A stretch of DNA of 64,000 bases from Achromobacter pestifer (GTDB lineage Bacteria > Pseudomonadota > Gammaproteobacteria > Burkholderiales > Burkholderiaceae_B): contig NZ_CADIJX010000003.1 in the NCBI RefSeq assembly GCF_902859625.1, positions 434,001-498,000 of the forward strand. The letters are read 5' to 3'. Positions 27,112 to 36,153 of the stretch are shown here, one piece after another. The translations under genes and the position numbers were made by a program. The notes beneath the pieces are model-generated. The model did no database searches, was not told where the DNA came from, and saw nothing but the letters and a program-made list of their open reading frames with translations. Every line of letters starts with the position of its first letter. Positions within the stretch are counted from its first letter, which is position 1.

Positions 27112-28458
27112 TTAGCGGGTGACGGCGATGAGATCCAGCTTCAATTCAGGGATGCCGGATGGGGCATAGATGGCGATGCTTCGCGCTTGCAGCATGCGGT
27201 CATAGAGTGAACCGCGGGTTTGCAAGGTGAAATAGCAGGCGCCCGGCTTGACGGGAACGGCGGGGGGGACTTGCGGCGTGTAGACCAACTGCACACCGGG
27301 CATGGCCGAGAGGACCAGCTTTTCCACATCGTCGGGCGCACCAACCTTGAAGCGCAGCGGCACGGTTTCGGCCAGTTCGCTTGCAGGCGTGGTGGCCGAA
27401 ACGCATAGGTAGAGCGCGGTGGTTTCGTCGAGCTTGTCGGAATCCAGCCGGCCAACGTGGAAAGACGGGCGCAGCTCGTCCAGCACGATGGAGAAATAGC
27501 GGGTCGAAATGACGGTGTCCAGCAAGTCGCGCAGAATCTCGTCCAACTTGGCGAACGCGGCGCCGGGCTGTTCGTGGCGATACGCGGGCAGATCCGCCAG
27601 GGTATGTACCTTCGAGAACGTCATCAGCGCGCCGGCCAGCCGCAGCATCTCCTGGAAGAGACGCTCGGGATGCAGTTGCGGGTTGTGGAACAGATGCGAC
27701 AGTGCGGAATAGGCTTCATTGGCCGTGTGCAGCAACCAGAAGGACGCGACATCACCCGAACGGAATTCGATGATGTTCTTGCTGGGCTCGCGATGAAAAC
27801 CGTACAGCGCATTGACCTTGGCTTGCAGCGCGTCCAGCAGCCGGCGTAGCTGTTCAAAGAGCGCGCCGCAAGCCTGTACCGTCAGGCTGGGAGCAATGAA
27901 ACTGGTGTCCAGTTCATAGCCTGCGCTGGCGGTGCGGCGCACGCGGGCGACGGGGATGGTCAGCAGCGCATCGCGCGGCTCGTGTTCGGACAGCAACCGC
28001 ACATTCTTGCGCAGGAACGCCAGCTCGGCGGTATTGGCGTTGGTATAGAGATCGGGTGCCGGGCTGTCCTGGTGCGCGTAACGGGCATCAAAGCTCTGGG
28101 TCTGTGCGCCAGCGCGGTAATTGCCGCCGACGTCCTTCATGGGATGCAGCGCCAGGTAGAACACCGCTTCGCTCGCGCCATCCAATCCGTCCAGCGCCAC
28201 GGCTGGCGGCAGATCGTCGTTGTGGGGCGCGTTATAGATTTCTCCGTCAGGAAAAATGGCAGACAGTTCTGTCGCGCGCAGCATGCCGTTGGCAAGCGCT
28301 GCCGCGTCAAATCGCACCGTGCGCAATCCCCAGGAGTAGGGGTGCAGTGCACGGCTCATTTCGGCGAGGCGTGCCTCGTGATAGGCATCTTGACGTTGAA
28401 AATGCTGGGGCCGCAGAAACAGGCCCTCACCCCAAAGGATCTTCGCTGAATAACTCAC
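27112..28458 (-). CDS. tssK: TssK, T6SS baseplate adaptor
   Basis: A 448-aa protein starting at GTG 28458. The opening KILWGEGLFLRPQHFQRQD is the family hallmark, so the GTG start is well placed even though the ribosome site is weak. The protein links the baseplate (TssE, TssF, TssG, VgrG) to the TssJLM membrane complex. Length and the conserved segments LRKNVRLLSEHEP and LLHTANEAYSALSHL agree with the family. It lies between tssJ, 64 nt upstream, and tssL, and all are read leftward. Confidence 0.95.
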   Translation of the reverse strand: MSYSAKILWGEGLFLRPQHFQRQDAYHEARLAEMSRALHPYSWGLRTVRFDAAALANGMLRATELSAIFPDGEIYNAPHNDDLPPAVALDGLDGASEAVFYLALHPMKDVGGNYRAGAQTQSFDARYAHQDSPAPDLYTNANTAELAFLRKNVRLLSEHEPRDALLTIPVARVRRTASAGYELDTSFIAPSLTVQACGALFEQLRRLLDALQAKVNALYGFHREPSKNIIEFRSGDVASFWLLHTANEAYSALSHLFHNPQLHPERLFQEMLRLAGALMTFSKVHTLADLPAYRHEQPGAAFAKLDEILRDLLDTVISTRYFSIVLDELRPSFHVGRLDSDKLDETTALYLCVSATTPASELAETVPLRFKVGAPDDVEKLVLSAMPGVQLVYTPQVPPAVPVKPGACYFTLQTRGSLYDRMLQARSIAIYAPSGIPELKLDLIAVTR

Positions 28459-28522
28459 GTTGGCTGGCTCTTATTTGTATTTAAGTAGAGGGCGTTTCGT
28501 AATACGTGGGTTGCAACCGCCG

Positions 28523-29140
28523 TTAATTCGGGCACTGCACGGAAGCGAGCCGGGACGGATCGAACTCAGGCACGCCTGGGGGCAGCGTGATCTTCCCGGT
28601 CGCGACGGTCATTGCGCAGGCGTGGGCGCCTAGAACAATGCCGGTGTCTTCGGCGGACTTCACTTCAAAGACATACTTCCAGCGCTGTGGCGCCGGAGCG
28701 TAGAACAAGGCGGCAATCGCGATGTAGGTCGCGCCTTTAGGCACTTTCTCCATGTTCTCGTAACGCTGTCCAGGAGTCAGGATGACCTCGCGGGAAGCGA
28801 TGAGGCTATCGCCCAGTGCCGCCTTTTCCTGCGCAGTATCAACCAATTGCGTGAGCGGTGCGCGCTGGAATGCCTCGGCATTCTTCAAATAGTATGTTTT
28901 CGTAACGATGGCCATGGGTTGGCCACTGCTCGCATTCAAATTTTCTCCGGCGTGAATCGCTAATTTCACGTCGACGGGCGCGTTTGGGTCCTTTTTCAGA
29001 CCCGTGATGTCGAGCGCGCTACCCGTCATTCCAGCCACGGCTCCGATCGCCGAAACGGCCGCACAACCGCTAATTACCGAGCTCATCGCAGCAAGGAAAA
29101 ACGCCGCTAAGCATCGCGATAAATTGAGATGTTTTGACAT
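28523..29140 (-). CDS. tssJ: TssJ, outer-membrane lipoprotein of the T6SS
   Basis: A 205-aa protein with a lipoprotein signal ending in VISGC, the lipidated Cys being residue 26. The mature part shows VDVKLAIHAGENLN, then SGQPMAIVTKTYYLKNAEAF, and EVILTPGQRYENMEKVPKGATYIAIAALF, given here in parts, all typical of the TssJ beta-sandwich. TssJ sits in the outer membrane and binds the C-terminal end of TssM. It is the first gene of the leftward tssJ-tssK-tssL unit and is divergent from the TPR lipoprotein gene, with a 141-nt promoter region between them. Confidence 0.93.
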   Translation of the reverse strand: MSKHLNLSRCLAAFFLAAMSSVISGCAAVSAIGAVAGMTGSALDITGLKKDPNAPVDVKLAIHAGENLNASSGQPMAIVTKTYYLKNAEAFQRAPLTQLVDTAQEKAALGDSLIASREVILTPGQRYENMEKVPKGATYIAIAALFYAPAPQRWKYVFEVKSAEDTGIVLGAHACAMTVATGKITLPPGVPEFDPSRLASVQCPN

Positions 29141-29179
29141 GGCTCTTTATACCGGAACATTGCTGCGGCATGAAGATCG

Positions 29180-29206
29180 CTGCACGTTAGGCGACGTTTC
29201 GTGCAG
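29180..29206. promoter_or_regulatory. Inverted repeat in the divergent tssJ / T6SS promoter region
   Basis: CTGCACG (29180-29186) and CGTGCAG (29200-29206) are perfect 7-bp arms separated by 13 nt. They lie in the 141-nt gap between the divergent starts of tssJ and the TPR lipoprotein gene, about 40 nt from tssJ. The geometry suits a dimeric regulator controlling both main T6SS transcripts. The binding protein is unknown. Confidence 0.4.
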
Positions 29207-29281
29207 AGTTACATCGAGTTAATCACTGTAGTGGTGTACTAACAAAAAGTTGTTGAAATACGCGGCCTTGGTTACAACCAC

Positions 29282-29998
29282 ATGTGCCCAAAAATGCAAC
29301 TTTCCCGTCTCTTCCTGATCGGCGGAATTCTGGCCTTGATGACTGGCTGCGCAGCCACCGTCAAGCCCCAGACTGACGCTGAATACAAGCAGTCGATTAC
29401 ACAGGCCACGCAGAGCCTTGCCTCCAAGGGAGGCGATCAGGCGGTGGCTGAGTTCCAAGAGATCGCACAACGCAATCCCTCGCGTGGCGAGGCCTGGTCT
29501 TACATCGCGAAAATCCGTTTTGACGAGCAGAAATACGGCGAAGCGATCGTGGCAGCAGACGAGGCGCTGAGTCGCGACCCAGAGGATTTCACCGCGAAAA
29601 CGGTGCGCGCCGTGGGCGGGTTGCGCGTCGCCATGCAGTCATTGGCCGACTTGCGGGCAGACGCGCTGCTGGCGGGCAATGCCCGCACGGATGCCGTGGC
29701 GCTTGCTGCCGCCATGCGCGACACCCTGGGCCAGGACGTGTTGTTCCCCGAAGGCCGCAAGCCTGCTGCCCGGTCGCGTCAGCCGGCCAGGCGCGTGGAA
29801 CCGGGGGCAACGGAGGCCGCCGCGCCCGCGTCGGCGGCACCCGCCACGGCCACGCCGGCCAGAACCGCTTCACCCACCGCAGCCCCCACGAACCCGACGC
29901 CCACCGCGCCGTCCGCTACGCCGTCGGTAACGCCGGCCACGCCCGCAGCTTCTGGCGGACGTGCGCCAGATCCGTTCGGCAATCTTCTCAAACCCTGA
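29282..29998 (+). CDS. T6SS-associated TPR lipoprotein
   Basis: A 238-aa protein; the ATG at 29282 is used, and an in-frame ATG at 29294 is equally possible because neither has a strong ribosome site. A lipoprotein signal ends in ALMTGC. Residues about 25-115 hold TPR-type helices (GEAWSYIAKIRFDEQKYGEA, IVAADEALSRDPEDFTAKTV). The C-terminal 75 residues are an Ala/Pro/Thr-rich tail that could reach across the periplasm. Lipoproteins of this type often start tssB-tssC operons in beta-proteobacteria. It is likely an assembly factor in the outer membrane; no direct function is known to me. Confidence 0.75.
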   Translation: MCPKMQLSRLFLIGGILALMTGCAATVKPQTDAEYKQSITQATQSLASKGGDQAVAEFQEIAQRNPSRGEAWSYIAKIRFDEQKYGEAIVAADEALSRDPEDFTAKTVRAVGGLRVAMQSLADLRADALLAGNARTDAVALAAAMRDTLGQDVLFPEGRKPAARSRQPARRVEPGATEAAAPASAAPATATPARTASPTAAPTNPTPTAPSATPSVTPATPAASGGRAPDPFGNLLKP

Positions 29999-30011
29999 TC
30001 GGCTCGCGGGC

Positions 30012-30026
30012 GCCGGCTTCGCCGGC
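30012..30026 (+). other. GC-rich hairpin between the TPR lipoprotein gene and tssB
   Basis: GCCGGC (30012-30017) pairs with GCCGGC (30021-30026) around TTC. It lies 14 nt after the lipoprotein stop and 41 nt before tssB. With no T-run after it, it may stabilise the tssB message or attenuate read-through rather than fully terminate. Confidence 0.4.
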
Positions 30027-30066
30027 CCTGCCAGCCATATCGACAAGCACCTCGCTGGGAGCCCTC

Positions 30067-30591
30067 ATGGCTAAGAAAGAAAGCGTTCAGAAACGACTCC
30101 AGAAAGTGCGTCCGCCGCGCGTTCAACTGACTTATGACGTTGAAAAGGGCGACGCGATCGAGCAAAAAGAGCTTCCCTTCGTGGTGGGCGTCGTGGGGGA
30201 TTTCAGCGCCCAGTCCGAAGCCGAGCTGCCGCGCCTGAAGGACCGCAAGTTCGTCAACATCGACGTGGATAACTTCGATGACGTGATGAGCGGACTGGAG
30301 CCCCGCGCGGCCTATCGCGTGAAGAACCGTCTGACCGATGAAGGCGGCACCTTCGGCGTCGATCTGAAATTCCGGTCAGTGGAAGATTTCAGGCCCGAGG
30401 CCGTGGTGCAGCAGATCGAGCCGCTGAAAGAGCTGCTGGACATCCGCACCAAGCTGGCTGACCTGCGCAACAAGCTTGCGGGCAACGACAGGCTGGAAGA
30501 CCTGCTGGGCGAAGTGCTCAGCAGCACGGAAAAATTGCAGCAACTGACCAGCGAAGCCGGCAAGAACGGCAAGGGAGGCAGCCATGAGTAA
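30067..30591 (+). CDS. tssB: TssB (VipA), small sheath subunit
   Basis: A 174-aa protein. It opens MAKKESVQKRLQKVRPPRV and has the conserved LPFVVGVVGDFSAQ, LKDRKFVNIDVDNFDDVM and FEDFRPE-like (VEDFRPEAV) segments. With TssC it forms the contractile sheath that drives the Hcp tube outward. GGGAG precedes the ATG. The last codons overlap the tssC start by 8 nt, consistent with coupled, equimolar synthesis. Confidence 0.97.
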   Translation: MAKKESVQKRLQKVRPPRVQLTYDVEKGDAIEQKELPFVVGVVGDFSAQSEAELPRLKDRKFVNIDVDNFDDVMSGLEPRAAYRVKNRLTDEGGTFGVDLKFRSVEDFRPEAVVQQIEPLKELLDIRTKLADLRNKLAGNDRLEDLLGEVLSSTEKLQQLTSEAGKNGKGGSHE

Positions 30592-32077
30592 TTCCGCCGC
30601 CGCGCAGACCTCGGCCGCTTCGGCCGCCAGCGCTGATTCGGGCCTGCTTGACCAGATCGTCGAGCAGAGCCGGGTGGCCAAGTCCACCGCCGAGCACGAC
30701 CGAGCCAAAGACCTGATCGGCGAATTGGCCCGCGAAGTCATGAAGGGCACGGTCGTGGTGTCCGACAACCTGTCGGCCATGCTGGACGCTCGCGTTGCCG
30801 AACTCGACCGGCTGATCTCCGCGCAGTTAAGTGAAGTGATGCACGGCGCCGAGTTCCAGAAGCTGGAAAGCACCTGGCGCGGCCTGCACTACCTGTGCCA
30901 AGAGAGCAACACCGGGCCGATGTTGAAGATCAAGGTGCTGAACGTCACCAAGCGCGATCTGGTGCGCGATTTTCAGACCGCCATCGACTTCGATCAGAGC
31001 TTGATGTTCAAGAAGGTCTACGAAGAAGAGTTCGGCACGTTCGGCGGCTCGCCCTTTGGCGCCTTGCTGGGCAACTTCGAGGTCACCCGTCAGCCCGAGG
31101 ACATGTACTTCATCGAGCAGATGTCGCATGTGGCCGCGGCCTCGCACGCGCCGTTCATCGCATCGGCATCGCCTGAGCTGCTGGGCCTGGACAGCTTTGC
31201 CGACCTGGGTCGCCCGCGCGATCTGGCCAAAGTGTTCGACACGGTGGAATACACCAAGTGGCGCAGCTTCCGCGATTCGGAAGACTCCCGCTATGTCGGC
31301 CTGACCATGCCGCGCTTCCTGGGCCGCTTGCCGTATGACCCGAAGGAAGGCACGTCGGTGGAGGGATTCAACTTCGTCGAGGACGTGGACGGCACGGATC
31401 ACTCCAAATATCTGTGGTGCAACGCCGCGTGGGCCTTCGGTGCGCGCCTGACGGCGGCATTCGCCGATTTCGGCTGGTGCGCGGCCATCCGTGGCGTGGA
31501 AGGCGGCGGCCTGGTTGAGAATCTGCCGACCCACACCTTCAAGACCGATGACGGTGAGATCGCGCTGAAATGCCCGACTGAGATCGCCATTACCGATCGG
31601 CGCGAAAAGGAACTCAGCGATCTGGGGCTGATTCCGCTGGTCCACTGCAAGAACTCCGACTACGCGGCCTTCTTCGGCGCGCAATCGGTGCAGAAAGCGA
31701 AGAAATACAACACTGACAGCGCCAATGCGAACGCGGTGCTGTCGGCCCAGTTGCAGTACATATTTTCGGTGTCGCGCGTGGCACATTACCTGAAGGCCAT
31801 GATGCGCGACAAGATCGGCAGTTTTGCGTCCGCGCAGTCGGTCGAAAGTTTCCTGAACCGCTGGGTCTCGCAGTACGTCCTGCTGGACGACAACGCGGGC
31901 CAGGAACAGAAAGCGCAGTTCCCATTGCGGGAAGCCTCGGTGCAAGTCGCCGAAGTGCCGGGTCGCCCCGGCGTGTTCCGGGCCGTGGCGTTTTTGCGGC
32001 CTCACTTTCAGCTCGACGAGCTTTCGATTTCGTTGCGTCTGGTCGCGGAACTTCCCGCCCAGGCTCAGAAATCGTGA
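30584..32077 (+). CDS. tssC: TssC (VipB), large sheath subunit
   Basis: A 497-aa protein. It contains the standard TssC stretches: FQKLESTWRGLHYLC, then DFQTAIDFDQSLMFKKVYEEEFG in part, GSPFGALLGNFEV, FNFVEDVDG and YLWCNAAWAFGARLT. The C-terminus LRPHFQLDELSISLRLVAEL is typical. It pairs with TssB to build the contractile sheath, and ClpV recycles the pair after firing. The protein is cytoplasmic and without unusual insertions. Confidence 0.97.
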   Translation: MSNSAAAQTSAASAASADSGLLDQIVEQSRVAKSTAEHDRAKDLIGELAREVMKGTVVVSDNLSAMLDARVAELDRLISAQLSEVMHGAEFQKLESTWRGLHYLCQESNTGPMLKIKVLNVTKRDLVRDFQTAIDFDQSLMFKKVYEEEFGTFGGSPFGALLGNFEVTRQPEDMYFIEQMSHVAAASHAPFIASASPELLGLDSFADLGRPRDLAKVFDTVEYTKWRSFRDSEDSRYVGLTMPRFLGRLPYDPKEGTSVEGFNFVEDVDGTDHSKYLWCNAAWAFGARLTAAFADFGWCAAIRGVEGGGLVENLPTHTFKTDDGEIALKCPTEIAITDRREKELSDLGLIPLVHCKNSDYAAFFGAQSVQKAKKYNTDSANANAVLSAQLQYIFSVSRVAHYLKAMMRDKIGSFASAQSVESFLNRWVSQYVLLDDNAGQEQKAQFPLREASVQVAEVPGRPGVFRAVAFLRPHFQLDELSISLRLVAELPAQAQKS

Positions 32078-32118
32078 TGCCCGTCCGATAAGCGGTTTTT
32101 CAACTTGAGAGGCTATGA

Positions 32119-32622
32119 ATGAAGGACATTTACGTCAAATTTGGCAATCCTGCGCTTAAGGGCGAGTCCCAGGATAAGGACCACCCTGACTGGATCGAAG
32201 TCGGTTCGTGGCGCCACGAGATCATCCAGCCGCGTTCGGCCACGGCCTCGACCTCGGGCGGTCACACCGCCGAGCGCACCGAGCACGGCGAAATGGTCTT
32301 CACCAAGGATCTGGACGTTGTCAGCCCGCTGCTGTATCAGCATGCCTCCGGCGGCACCACCTTCGACGAAGTGACGATCGATTTTCTGCGTGCCGACGGG
32401 GAAGGCAACCGCGTCAAGTACCTGGAAATCAAGCTCAAGTACGTGATCATTTCGCGTGTTGCGCCGGAAGTCGTCAGCGAAGGCCTGCCGCACGAGTCCT
32501 TCTCGCTGAAGTACGCCGCCGTGCAGTGGAAGTACACGCAGCAGAAGGTGGGCGGCAACCAGGGCGGCAATGCCCAGGGCGCCTGGAGCCTGACCAAGAA
32601 CGACAAGACGTATTCGGTCTGA
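32119..32622 (+). CDS. hcp: Hcp (TssD), T6SS tube protein
   Basis: A 167-aa protein that opens MKDIYVKFGNPALKGESQD. It shows IEVGSWRHEIIQPRS, FTKDLDVVSPLLYQHASGG and EVTIDFLRADGEG, all standard Hcp features; the C-terminus includes ESFSLKYAAVQWKYTQQK. Hexameric rings stack into the inner tube and also chaperone small effectors. No C-terminal toxin is fused. A stable hairpin directly follows the gene, fitting its role as the most abundant product. Confidence 0.97.
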   Translation: MKDIYVKFGNPALKGESQDKDHPDWIEVGSWRHEIIQPRSATASTSGGHTAERTEHGEMVFTKDLDVVSPLLYQHASGGTTFDEVTIDFLRADGEGNRVKYLEIKLKYVIISRVAPEVVSEGLPHESFSLKYAAVQWKYTQQKVGGNQGGNAQGAWSLTKNDKTYSV

Positions 32623-32647
32623 ACGTGACCGCGTAGGCAGTAAAGGC

Positions 32648-32668
32648 CGCGCCCCACGCCGGGGCGCG
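32648..32668 (+). terminator. Stem-loop downstream of hcp
   Basis: CGCGCCCC (32648-32655) pairs perfectly with GGGGCGCG (32661-32668) around a 5-nt loop, followed a few bases later by TTT. It sits between hcp and tssE. It would partly stop transcription or protect the hcp message, lowering expression of the baseplate genes relative to hcp (inference). Confidence 0.6.
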
Positions 32669-32694
32669 CGATCTTTGCTGAACGGAGGTCCGTG

Positions 32695-33180
32695 ATGAAA
32701 GGATTCGAGCCTAGTCTGTTCGACAAGCTGTTCGACGGAGATGGGCAGGCACCGCATGCCCTGCGGCGCTTGTCGGTGGAAGAAATCAAGGAAACCGTCG
32801 CGCGCGACATCGAAGCCCTGCTGAACACCCGCATGGTCTTCACTGAGGAATCGCTGAAGCGCTACCCCAATTGCCAGCGGTCCATCCTGACGTATGGGCT
32901 GTCGGACTTTTCGGGCCTGAGCCTTGCCAGCCATTACGACCGCGAATTCATCTGCCGGTCGCTTGAGCAAGCGATTGCGCGGCATGAGCCGCGACTGACG
33001 CAGGTAAGGGTCGTGCTGCAAGTGGACAGCCGCGCGACGTCGGTCTTGTATTTCGCGATCACCGCCATGCTGGATGTCGGGCCGGCACACGAGCCGGTGA
33101 CGTTCGACGCGACGTTGCAGCCATCCACCTTGCAGTATTCAGTCAGCAAGGGATGGGCCAAGGCAGCGGCCGTCGCCTGA
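32695..33180 (+). CDS. tssE: TssE, T6SS baseplate wedge (gp25-like)
   Basis: A 161-aa protein from ATG 32695, six nt after GGAGG; the GTG three bases upstream is too close to the ribosome site. The gp25-like domain carries SVEEIKETVARDIEALLNTR, SILTYGLSDFSGL and HEPRLTQVRVVLQ. It joins TssF, TssG and TssK in the baseplate. The gene leads the tssE-tssF-tssG-clpV segment after the hcp hairpin. Confidence 0.93.
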   Translation: MKGFEPSLFDKLFDGDGQAPHALRRLSVEEIKETVARDIEALLNTRMVFTEESLKRYPNCQRSILTYGLSDFSGLSLASHYDREFICRSLEQAIARHEPRLTQVRVVLQVDSRATSVLYFAITAMLDVGPAHEPVTFDATLQPSTLQYSVSKGWAKAAAVA

Positions 33181-33234
33181 TAAAAAACAACGCGCGCGGG
33201 CGCGGGCGGCATACCGCCAGCGAGGAAGGGAACG

Positions 33235-35073
33235 ATGGAAGAACTGCTGCCCTATTACGAACGCGAGCTGGGATTCCTGCGCGGTTCATCACGCGATTTC
33301 GCACAACGCTATCCGAAGATCGCGGCGCGTCTCGGCTTGTCTGGGGAAACCTGCGAAGACCCGCATGTCGAGCGGATGATCGAATCGTTCGCCCTGCTGG
33401 GCGCGCGGATCAACAAGAAGCTGGACGACGACTATCCGGAATTCACGGAAGCCTTGTTCGAGGTGATGTACCCGCACTATCTGCGCCCGTTTCCATCGTG
33501 TTCGGTGGCGCAGTTCGATACCGGCGGCGTCGCGGCGCAATTGACGGCGCCGGTACGGATGCCGCGCGGAACCGAACTGAAATCGCACCCCATGCGGGGC
33601 GTGTCCTGCCGTTTTCGCACGGCCTATGACGTGACGCTGGCGCCCGTGGCCATCCGCCACGCCAGCTTTGCATCCACCGCCAATGCGCCGTCGTCGACGT
33701 CTCTGCCACCGGGCGTGACAGGGCGAATGTCGCTGACGCTGGCTTGCCTGGCCGAGACCCAGAATTTCTCCAACCTGGCCATCGATACCCTGCGGGTCTA
33801 TCTGCACGGGGAACCGTCGTTTGTCGCCGCGTTGCGGGATTGCCTGTTCCTGCGCACCGCGGCCGCCTATGTGGAAACCCAGCCTGGCCGCTGGAATCGC
33901 CTGGACGCCGTGCCGCTTGCACAGGTCGGGCTGGCGGAAGAGGACGCACTGATCGACTTTCCCGCCAGTTCGCATCCGGCGTATCGCTTGCTGGCCGAGT
34001 ACTTCGTATTCTCCGAAAAATTCAATTTCGTGGACATCGACCTGGCGGCGCTGCGGCGCGCAGTGGGGACGGCGCGCGAATTCACCTTGCATCTGCCCGT
34101 CAAGGGCCTGCGTGCCGATTCCAATACGGCTCGCCTGCTGGAGTCGGCGTCGGCCGATCATTTCCGACTGGGCTGCACGCCGGTCGTCAACCTGTTCGCA
34201 CAACGCGCGGACCCCATTCGCGTGACGCACGCCGCCGCGTCCTACCCGGTGGTGGCGGATGCGCGGCGTGCCTATGGCTACGAGGTTTATTCGATCGACC
34301 GCGTGCGGCAGGTCCGGCAGAACGCGCAAGGCGATTCGGTGGTGGAGTTCCGTCCGTTCTATTCCCTGCATCATGGTGAAACGCCTGATCGCGCGAGCCA
34401 CTATTGGACGGCGCGACGCGATGCGATGGTGGCGGAGCGCAGCCCCGGCTACGAGATGGAGATGTCCATCGTCGACATCGACTTCGATCCGTCCGTGCCG
34501 CAGACCGAAACCCTGAGCCTGGAACTGACGTGCACCAATCGGGACTTGCCCGCGCATCTGGCGGTGGGTCAGCCAGGAGGTGACCTGTTCCTGGAAGGCG
34601 GTTCCGTCGCGCGTGAGATCCGCTTGTTGCGCCGGCCCACCCATACCCACCGTTTTCAGCAGGGCCGGGCCGCGCATTGGCGCTTGATTTCGCATCTGGC
34701 GCTGAACCACTTGTCGCTCGTGCAAAGCGGATTGCCCGCCTTGAAGGAAACGTTGCGGCTGTACGACCTGTCGCATGCGGCCGTGGCCGCTCGTCAGATC
34801 GAAGGGCTGGTGGGATTGGACTACAAACCTGCCACGCATTGGATGCCAGGCGAACCGTTCGCGACCTTCGTCCGAGGTATCGAGATCCGGCTGACGATCA
34901 ACGAAGATAACTTCGTGGGTACCAGCCTGCATGCCTTTGTGGCGGTGATCAACCGCTTCTTTGGACTGTACGTGCACGCCAACAGCTTCGTGCAGCTGGT
35001 TGTGTTGTCGCGCCGCGGCGCGGAAGAAATCCTACGGTGTCCTCCATGCAACGGCGACGCGATCCTAGCGTAA
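33235..35073 (+). CDS. tssF: TssF, T6SS baseplate protein
   Basis: A 612-aa protein with a strong AGGAAGGGA ribosome site. The start MEELLPYYERELGFLRG, AARLGLSGETCEDPHVERM and LDDDYPEFTEALFEVMYPHY are diagnostic of TssF (VasA/ImpG). The C-terminus ends FVQLVVLSRRGAEEIL with a final RCPPCNG. It forms the wedge with TssG and TssE. The end overlaps the tssG start. Confidence 0.95.
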   Translation: MEELLPYYERELGFLRGSSRDFAQRYPKIAARLGLSGETCEDPHVERMIESFALLGARINKKLDDDYPEFTEALFEVMYPHYLRPFPSCSVAQFDTGGVAAQLTAPVRMPRGTELKSHPMRGVSCRFRTAYDVTLAPVAIRHASFASTANAPSSTSLPPGVTGRMSLTLACLAETQNFSNLAIDTLRVYLHGEPSFVAALRDCLFLRTAAAYVETQPGRWNRLDAVPLAQVGLAEEDALIDFPASSHPAYRLLAEYFVFSEKFNFVDIDLAALRRAVGTAREFTLHLPVKGLRADSNTARLLESASADHFRLGCTPVVNLFAQRADPIRVTHAAASYPVVADARRAYGYEVYSIDRVRQVRQNAQGDSVVEFRPFYSLHHGETPDRASHYWTARRDAMVAERSPGYEMEMSIVDIDFDPSVPQTETLSLELTCTNRDLPAHLAVGQPGGDLFLEGGSVAREIRLLRRPTHTHRFQQGRAAHWRLISHLALNHLSLVQSGLPALKETLRLYDLSHAAVAARQIEGLVGLDYKPATHWMPGEPFATFVRGIEIRLTINEDNFVGTSLHAFVAVINRFFGLYVHANSFVQLVVLSRRGAEEILRCPPCNGDAILA

Positions 35074-36134
35074 TCGAATCGCTGCTGGCCGAGCCGCATC
35101 GATTCAAATTCTTCCAGGCCGTTCGGGTGCTGGAGCTTTGGTTTGCACGGCAGGAAGGGACCCGCGCCAAGCAAGCCGTGCCGGCCCACCTGCGCTTCCT
35201 GAATTCATCGTCACTTGGCTTTCCGGCTAGCGAAATTGCGGCCCTGACGGCCTATGACAAGAATGGCCAACCATTGGACGATGCCGAATCACGACTGGCC
35301 GCGTTGGCTGCCGGCCAACTGGGGCGAGTGGAAATCGAGCCCGCATTCTTCGGCCTGCTGGGCGCGCAGGGCGCGTTGCCACTGCACTACTCCGAAATTC
35401 TGAGCCATCGTGAAAGCGCCAAACGCGATCGCGGCGCGCGTGCCTTCTTCGATATCTTCTCGAACCGCGCGGCAGCGCTGTTTTACGAGGCATGGAAGAA
35501 GTACCGCATGCCGATGCGCCACGAGACCGAGCAAGACCACCACTATCTGCCGCTGCTGCTGGCGCTGGGCGGCATCGGCCACCCAGCGCTGCGGGACCGC
35601 CTGCATGAGGGCGACGGGCAGGTTTTTGATGAATCGCTTGCGCACTATGCGGCCGCGGCGAGGCAACGACCGGTGTCCGCCGCATTTCTACAACGGGTTC
35701 TGTGCGATTACTTCCGGGTGGACATGCGCGTCGAACAGTTTGTGGGGCGCTGGTATCACGTGCCTCCCGAACATCGCACGCAGCTGGGCATGCCGGGCGC
35801 GGTGCTGGGCGTGTCCGCGATGGCAGGCGACCGCATCTGGCAGCGCGACCTGCGCATCCGCCTGTGGATCGGCCCCTTGTCGCGCGAGGCGTTCACGGAA
35901 TTCCTGCCCGGCGGCGCGCGTGCGCAGGCATTGGAGAAGCTGCTGACCATGTTTGGCGGCATGAGCTTCGAGTACGAAGTGCGGCTGGTGATGGCCCAGG
36001 CGGACGTCGCGGGCAGCGTGCTGGGCGACGCGGGCGATAGCGGCACACGACTGGGTTGGAATTCCTTTCTTTGCACGGCACCCGCCGCCGCCGACCGCGA
36101 CGACGCCAGCTACGAATTGCACACCATTCATTAA
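35046..36134 (+). CDS. tssG: TssG, T6SS baseplate protein
   Basis: A 362-aa protein from ATG 35046; an in-frame GTG at 35037 would add three residues, and either start lies inside tssF. Conserved TssG blocks are EPHRFKFFQAVRVLELWF, LRFLNSSSLGFPASEI, FFGLLGAQGALPLHYSE and QFVGRWYHVPPEHR. It is the second wedge component and is stabilised by TssF. It is followed 19 nt later by clpV. Confidence 0.94.
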   Translation: MQRRRDPSVIESLLAEPHRFKFFQAVRVLELWFARQEGTRAKQAVPAHLRFLNSSSLGFPASEIAALTAYDKNGQPLDDAESRLAALAAGQLGRVEIEPAFFGLLGAQGALPLHYSEILSHRESAKRDRGARAFFDIFSNRAAALFYEAWKKYRMPMRHETEQDHHYLPLLLALGGIGHPALRDRLHEGDGQVFDESLAHYAAAARQRPVSAAFLQRVLCDYFRVDMRVEQFVGRWYHVPPEHRTQLGMPGAVLGVSAMAGDRIWQRDLRIRLWIGPLSREAFTEFLPGGARAQALEKLLTMFGGMSFEYEVRLVMAQADVAGSVLGDAGDSGTRLGWNSFLCTAPAAADRDDASYELHTIH

Positions 36135-36153
36135 GAACAATACGAACGAGACC

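Noticed and set aside
29141-29281. Possible sigma-54 promoter for the T6SS operons
   Set aside because: No GG-N10-GC element of the right context was found, and no sigma-54 activator gene is present.
33289-34977. 562-codon open frame on the - strand
   Set aside because: Antisense to tssF, whose motifs are unambiguous.
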